DNA from: Candidatus Aminicenantota bacterium
Lineage (GTDB): Bacteria; Acidobacteriota; Aminicenantia; Aminicenantales; Aminicenantaceae
Assembly (NCBI GenBank): GCA_030617525.1
Contig: JAUWVG010000047.1
Location: forward strand, 1-10,068
Direction: 5' to 3'
Length of the DNA stretch: 10,068 bases
Positions 5,620 to 10,068 of the stretch are shown piece by piece. Within the stretch, counting starts at the first letter, position 1. Each line of letters opens with the position of its first letter. The position numbers and the translations under genes were made by a program. The notes under the pieces are model-generated. The model searched no databases. It saw nothing but the letters and a program-made list of their open reading frames with translations, and was not told the DNA's origin.

Positions 5620-6666
5620 ATGAAACATCACACAAATCGTTATTTATTGGCATTATTGTGTCTTTTTATTGGCCTGTCGCTTTTTGCCACTGCCTCAGGA
5701 CAGATAAAGAGGCAGACTGTTAGAAAACCTTTAAAATTAAAACTGCCCGATCTAACCGTATCTGTTACATGCCCTAAAACGGCTTACGCAGGACAGGATC
5801 TGAGAAAATCCATCAAAGTTAAGATATCCAATATCGGAACCGCCGAGGCAAAAAATTTTGCAGTGGATATTTTTATTGCAAAGGATAAGTTGGATCCAAA
5901 ACAGCCTCTCGCTTTTTCCCCAAAGTTTAAGCCCTATGTCCTTCTGCAGGGCGGGCAGGAGCACATCCGAAATTTGGCGGCGGGAGCAACCACCTGGGTG
6001 ACGCTGCGGGGACTGAACAAGATCCCAGCAGACACTCCTTCGGGAAAATATGTAATCGGTGTTTTTGTAGATAATCCTAGGTTAGTCAGAGAAATGCTGG
6101 ACAACAACAACCTCGATTGGGGAAATATTCTGATCTCACCGCATATTTCCAACGTTGCCCAATCCTTTTCTTTTCAGATCGCGCCAATACGGGAGATTGA
6201 TATTTCAGGAAACGGATTTGGATTCTTCCAGGGAAACAGGATCCTAAAAATGGGGTCATACACCCTGTCCCCTCTTTCGGGAGGATGGCACATCAACGAA
6301 ATCTGGTGCAGTTATCCAGGTGGGGTTCCCCACGGTGAACACTATTCCGTATATATCATGAATGGAGGAAATATCATCTCCAACCAGTTTGACTTTTTCC
6401 TGAAAATGATCATCTTCCAGGGGGAATTCATCCCCTTTGACGGACCGGCCGGAGCGTCGTTATCCGTAGGCGGAATGATGATGGGCTCTTCTCAGGGACA
6501 GAAAAAGCTGATGTTCGGAAGCACAGAAGCACAGGTTCAATCCTGGAACAACTCCGTCATTCAATGCACCATCCCCAGTCTTCCGCCAGGCACATATAAC
6601 GTTTATATCAAGAAAAATGGAGTAACGATCTCAGGAGTCGTTCACTTTACCATCACATCCAACTGA
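5620..6666 (+). CDS. Secreted protein with CARDB and IPT/TIG domains, function unknown
   Basis: The 348-residue protein begins with a clear Sec signal peptide: basic residues, a hydrophobic core at about 9-22, and likely cleavage near residues 25-27. Residues about 43-172 (P-D-L-T-V ... V-K-I-S-N-I-G-T-A ... D-N-N-N) match the CARDB pattern, an Ig-like adhesion-related module common in bacterial surface proteins. Two IPT/TIG-like Ig folds follow, at about 188-262 and 268-346. The second is clearer, with G-S-T-E-A-Q-V-Q-S-W-N and I-P-S-L-P-P-G-T-Y-N-V-Y-I. No enzyme motif, lipobox or membrane anchor is visible, so it is probably periplasmic, released or bound to a surface partner. ATG 5620 has GGGGAG nine bases upstream. 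The next gene starts 60 bases after its TGA stop. The domain calls are from pattern recognition, and the function is not assigned. Confidence 0.85.
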   Translation: MKHHTNRYLLALLCLFIGLSLFATASGQIKRQTVRKPLKLKLPDLTVSVTCPKTAYAGQDLRKSIKVKISNIGTAEAKNFAVDIFIAKDKLDPKQPLAFSPKFKPYVLLQGGQEHIRNLAAGATTWVTLRGLNKIPADTPSGKYVIGVFVDNPRLVREMLDNNNLDWGNILISPHISNVAQSFSFQIAPIREIDISGNGFGFFQGNRILKMGSYTLSPLSGGWHINEIWCSYPGGVPHGEHYSVYIMNGGNIISNQFDFFLKMIIFQGEFIPFDGPAGASLSVGGMMMGSSQGQKKLMFGSTEAQVQSWNNSVIQCTIPSLPPGTYNVYIKKNGVTISGVVHFTITSN

Positions 6667-6726
6667 GAAGCACGCAAATTCCGCTTATTATAATTACGGT
6701 CAGAAGACATGGATCAGGGGGCTTGA

Positions 6727-8712
6727 TTGCTTGAAGGGAAAAAAGGTGTTTCTTACAAACTATTTTTTCTGATTTCCTTCATTCTTTTATTTTCACTATC
6801 CTTAATCCAGGCTCAAGAAGCCGTATCTGAACTAATTATTCATTCCCCGATCGCTGATTTTGAGCACGGCCGGGTAATCGAATTCAGAGCAGAGTCCGCT
6901 ACGGATATAGATGGAGTACATCTCTATTTCCGTTATGAGGGAATCACTGAATTTCAGGTGAGGAGTTTCGAAAGGGAAGAAGGACAAAGCTTTTTTTTTC
7001 TCTTTGACACGTCTCAGCTCCCAGGTCTCGAGTTCGAATACTACCTGGAAGCTCAGAAGGAAGACCGGATTATTCGTCTTCCTGAAAACGCTCCGACAGA
7101 TGTTTTTCGGGTTATTGGGGAAAGCGTAGAATCACTGCCTGATATTCCGGAGGAATTTCCTGCCGTTAAAGAGGAGGCAGCCAAGTCAAGATTCAGATTG
7201 CCTGTCAGTATTACGGGAAGCATTGAAACAAGGCTCCGTGATCCACAAGCCAATCCGGGTGATACAAAGACCATGGCCAATGGAAACATCCGCATGTTTA
7301 CTACTTATAATAAAAATGATCTGGGTGTAAATTTTGATTCCAATTTCAGATATACAAATACCCCTTATGAGGGGCCGAAAAACATGGATCTATCTAACAT
7401 GTTTCTTTCCATAACCAAGGGAAGTCACACTCTTACAGCCGGAGACATCAATATCAATGAGTCCGAGTACACAGTATCAGGTCTCGGCCGGAGGGGTATG
7501 GAGTATTCTTTCAATAATCAAAAAGCATATTTCCATGTATTCAACGTCAATACACAACAGCCCGTAGGTTTCCAAGGATTTGGTTTTCCCAAAAGCCAGA
7601 TCGGCATTTTGGGAGGGGCTGTCGGTTATAAATTCTTCAACAATGCCATTTCTCTGAAAGCTATTTATTTAGGAGGAAAGGATGACCCCGGACTTGGAGG
7701 GAACGTCGGATTTGATTCATTTACCCAAACAAGAAAAGGTTATGTGATCGCGGTTGTGGAAGAAATCATGCTTTTTCAGAATAAACTGGTCCTGAATGGT
7801 GAGTTAGCACGAAGCGAATATGATGGTGACCTAAATGACGGACAGGATGCCCTTGCAGACAATGCTTGGCGTTTCGGAGGGAATGTTGCGGCAGGAATAT
7901 TTTCTTTTGGCGGGAATTACCGCCATATCGGCAAAGACTTTAATCCAATCGGCTATCAGTACTTCACAAACGACAAAAAAGGATATGATACAAATTTGGG
8001 ATTGAATCTCGGCAAGCTTGCACTCAACGGTACATATGCGTTCACAAGGGATAATGTAAAGAGTGATCCGGCCGAAGCAACAACAAATAACAACAATTTA
8101 AACAGCAGTCTCATGTGGATGGTCTCGGATAAGGTTTCGTTCAATTTCGGTTACAGCCGGAACAAACAGAATACTTCGTTCCTGCAGGGATTAATCCCAT
8201 TCAGCCAGGACAACCTGACCGACCAGTTCATGGGTTCACTCAGCATGATGCTCAGCGGGGCTGCGAATATTTCTCTATCCGTGACAAACTTGGATATGAG
8301 CAGCAAGAACAACCCTCAGATGGACAATCTGAACCTGACGGTGAATATGGGCGGTTCACTCCGAGCTGGAAATTTTCTGGCGATTATGCCTTCTTTTTCA
8401 TATTCGGAAATGACCAATAAATTCATGGATGAGACCACTCGGACTTATAATACTTTTTTTAATGCAGAGCTGAATTTCATCCAGCAGGTTCTGTCCCTTT
8501 CTTTTAGCGGGTCATATACAAAATCAGAGGGAGGCCCCATGACAAACAGCAACACGTTTAATATCATGGGCAATCTCAACCTCAATCTTCAGAAAATCAT
8601 CAAGGTGGGAAATATCACTCTATCACTAAGGGGAAATTACAACAGAATGAAGATGGCAACTATAACTAATGAATTTTTCACTCTCATGCTGCAAACGGAT
8701 ATTTCATTTTAA
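6727..8712 (+). CDS. Outer-membrane beta-barrel protein with N-terminal Ig-like domain, function unknown
   Basis: The 661-residue protein has a signal peptide (hydrophobic 11-27, cleavage likely after I-Q-A at 29). Residues about 35-131 form an Ig/fibronectin-like domain ending in F-E-Y-Y-L-E-A and V-F-R-V-I. An acidic, proline-containing linker (132-152) precedes a long barrel region (about 158-661). That region has alternating hydrophobic/polar strands, Gly/Asn-rich turns (for example T-T-N-N-N-N-L-N) and a C-terminal phenylalanine, the usual barrel-assembly signal. About 500 residues would make a large barrel of twenty or more strands. The start is TTG 6727, with AGGGGG six bases upstream. 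An ATG 18 bases earlier is in frame but cut off by TGA at 6724. The next gene begins 12 bases after its TAA stop. A porin, a secretion channel or a structural surface protein are all possible. Confidence 0.85.
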   Translation: MLEGKKGVSYKLFFLISFILLFSLSLIQAQEAVSELIIHSPIADFEHGRVIEFRAESATDIDGVHLYFRYEGITEFQVRSFEREEGQSFFFLFDTSQLPGLEFEYYLEAQKEDRIIRLPENAPTDVFRVIGESVESLPDIPEEFPAVKEEAAKSRFRLPVSITGSIETRLRDPQANPGDTKTMANGNIRMFTTYNKNDLGVNFDSNFRYTNTPYEGPKNMDLSNMFLSITKGSHTLTAGDININESEYTVSGLGRRGMEYSFNNQKAYFHVFNVNTQQPVGFQGFGFPKSQIGILGGAVGYKFFNNAISLKAIYLGGKDDPGLGGNVGFDSFTQTRKGYVIAVVEEIMLFQNKLVLNGELARSEYDGDLNDGQDALADNAWRFGGNVAAGIFSFGGNYRHIGKDFNPIGYQYFTNDKKGYDTNLGLNLGKLALNGTYAFTRDNVKSDPAEATTNNNNLNSSLMWMVSDKVSFNFGYSRNKQNTSFLQGLIPFSQDNLTDQFMGSLSMMLSGAANISLSVTNLDMSSKNNPQMDNLNLTVNMGGSLRAGNFLAIMPSFSYSEMTNKFMDETTRTYNTFFNAELNFIQQVLSLSFSGSYTKSEGGPMTNSNTFNIMGNLNLNLQKIIKVGNITLSLRGNYNRMKMATITNEFFTLMLQTDISF

Positions 8713-8724
8713 GAGAAAGATAAA

Positions 8725-10068
8725 ATGAAAGTGCTTCAAACATTTCTTGGGAAGAAAATGATTATGACAAGGATATGGATTATCTTTCTATTGGTTCTGG
8801 TGATGGGAGCAGCTCATCTTGCCTATGCCGGCAGTATTTCTTATACCCCCTCTTCCCCCAATGTTGAACAGGACGTTGTTTTTACTCTATTACCCAGCGG
8901 GAAGCCGAGTACTGTCAACTGGGATTTTGGAGATGGAGCTACGGCAGTGGGAGGACTTGTTGTGAATCATAAGTATTTAAGTCAGGGAACTTATACGGTT
9001 CGCGCCACTTACGGGGGATTAGCGGCACCTTTTGTCACGGATACTACAGCGATAACCATCAAGGAGAACAGGAGAATTGAATACACTCCCTCCAACCCTC
9101 GGATCAATAAACCCATAACATTCAAAGCGGTGAATTTCCTGTCCAGTCAGGTGCAGTGGGATTTCGGAGATGGGACTGTTATCAGCAGCGGATTTCACAC
9201 AGCAGGAGCGATCACTCAGACACATACTTACACGAATTCGGGTGTCTATACGGTCAGGGTCAGGGATTTCGGCGGAGCCTCGGTTGTTGCCATCACAACC
9301 ACTCTGACTGTCACAGATGCGGCCAGTATCACATTCCAGCCGGCTCAACCCAGAGTAGGAGAGCAGGTTACATTTACGGCCGCCAACTTCTTTTCCAACA
9401 CGCTGATCAGATGGGATTTCGGAGATGGGATGGTCCAGAATGATAATTCTCCGCCGGTGATCACCCACACTTTTAACCACCAGGGAACATTCATGGTACA
9501 CGCCTATGATGGGGGCGGGACGGTTTTAACTGCGTCCTTGACAATCCTGATCTACCCTCTGGCGACGATTACGTTCTCCCCCAGTGACCCGCGCCCTGGA
9601 GAGACTGTCTCGTTTGTTGCCAATAATTTTTTCTCCAATACTCTGATACGCTGGGATTTCGGGGATGGAACTATCGAAAATGATTCATCTCCCCCGGCGG
9701 TTTCCCATTCCTTCAGTAATCCGGGGGTCTATACTATCCGGGCCTATGATGGAGGAGGCGCAACTATCACAGCAGCCGCACTGATGAGCGTGCTTCCTCC
9801 CCGAGTCATCAGCCATTCTCCCCAGAACCCAAGATACGGAGAAATGGTTGTTTTTTCCGCTGTCAATTTTCTCTCGGCCAGCATTCTGTGGGATTTCGGA
9901 GACGGAACTCCTCCTTTTCAGGGAGGGAGCCAGGCCAATCATGTTTATCAGAATGATGGATTCTACACGGTAACGGCCAGTGACTTCCGCAACGGGGGCC
10001 CGATCCCTGTTACAAAGCAGATCGGAATTGTTCCACAACGGGGGCCAAGAGCGCCCTTTTCCATTTCT
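8725..10068 (+). CDS. Exported multi-PKD-domain protein, partial (3' end outside window)
   Basis: The frame is open from ATG 8725 to the window end (448 codons). A signal peptide with a hydrophobic core W-I-I-F-L-L-V-L-V-M-G-A-A ends near A-Y-A at 33-35. ATG 8758 or 8764 would give a more ordinary signal peptide and are alternative starts. Five PKD-type Ig folds follow, with W-D-F-G-D-G at residues 66-71, 145-150, 230-235, 310-315 and 389-394, a period of about 80. Each is preceded by a Y-T-P-S-x-P or F-x-P-x-x-P-R type opening and followed by a H-x-Y/F ... G-x-Y-T-V type strand. PKD domains are non-catalytic spacers or binding modules in surface and secreted proteins. A catalytic or anchoring domain may follow beyond the window. 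With the barrel gene 12 bases upstream, co-transcription and perhaps surface display are likely. Confidence 0.9.
   Translation, partial: MKVLQTFLGKKMIMTRIWIIFLLVLVMGAAHLAYAGSISYTPSSPNVEQDVVFTLLPSGKPSTVNWDFGDGATAVGGLVVNHKYLSQGTYTVRATYGGLAAPFVTDTTAITIKENRRIEYTPSNPRINKPITFKAVNFLSSQVQWDFGDGTVISSGFHTAGAITQTHTYTNSGVYTVRVRDFGGASVVAITTTLTVTDAASITFQPAQPRVGEQVTFTAANFFSNTLIRWDFGDGMVQNDNSPPVITHTFNHQGTFMVHAYDGGGTVLTASLTILIYPLATITFSPSDPRPGETVSFVANNFFSNTLIRWDFGDGTIENDSSPPAVSHSFSNPGVYTIRAYDGGGATITAAALMSVLPPRVISHSPQNPRYGEMVVFSAVNFLSASILWDFGDGTPPFQGGSQANHVYQNDGFYTVTASDFRNGGPIPVTKQIGIVPQRGPRAPFSIS

Noticed and set aside
6689..6694. Perfect TATAAT between the CARDB/TIG gene and the barrel gene
   Set aside because: No -35 hexamer lies at 16-18 bases upstream, so a separate promoter for the barrel gene is not supported.
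9019..10038. Minus-strand frames of 160 and 117 codons across the PKD gene
   Set aside because: They are shadows caused by the repetitive codon pattern of the PKD repeats and lack signals of their own.

Overview
This window looks like chromosomal sequence from a Gram-negative (diderm) bacterium. Two outer-membrane beta-barrel proteins, several Sec signal peptides and a lysine/peptidoglycan gene (dapF) support this. The base composition is moderate and the tRNA encodes its own CCA end. The mix of housekeeping genes with secreted CARDB, IPT/TIG and PKD proteins would suit an Acidobacteriota/Aminicenantota-like or other environmental lineage. That placement is a guess from style, not a demonstrated assignment.

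Left part (1-1412): the 3' end of a dapF-type gene on the plus strand converges on a minus-strand FadL/OMPP1 family outer-membrane transporter gene. The FadL frame is open from a good ribosome binding site and signal peptide to its stop, except for one amber codon (TAG) at codon 52, directly before the conserved N-P-A motif. A 320-base gap follows, holding a GC-rich nested inverted repeat.

Middle part (1733-5121, minus strand): nrdR, hsp20 and lon lie in that transcription order. The hsp20 stop codon abuts the lon start codon, and the lon Shine-Dalgarno lies inside the end of hsp20, so the small heat-shock holdase and the Lon protease are probably translationally coupled. nrdR, the ribonucleotide reductase repressor, is headed by a recognisable promoter whose -35 box lies in a perfect 16-bp palindrome. 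A tRNA-Gln(CUG) gene with its own good promoter diverges from it.

The 300 bases after tRNA-Gln (5318-5619) have no protein gene but are not empty. They hold three TAGGC boxes at exact 10-bp spacing, a 15-bp palindrome, and a decayed tRNA-Leu(CAA)-like segment that stops in the middle of its T-loop. Together these resemble the scar of a tRNA-targeting integrative element.

Right part (5620-10068, plus strand): three closely spaced genes encode exported proteins. They are a CARDB plus IPT/TIG protein, a 661-residue outer-membrane beta-barrel with an N-terminal Ig-like domain, and a protein with at least five PKD domains that runs off the window. They look like one transcription unit for cell-surface or secreted structures. 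I could not assign a specific function to the set, and it is the best candidate here for an undescribed system.
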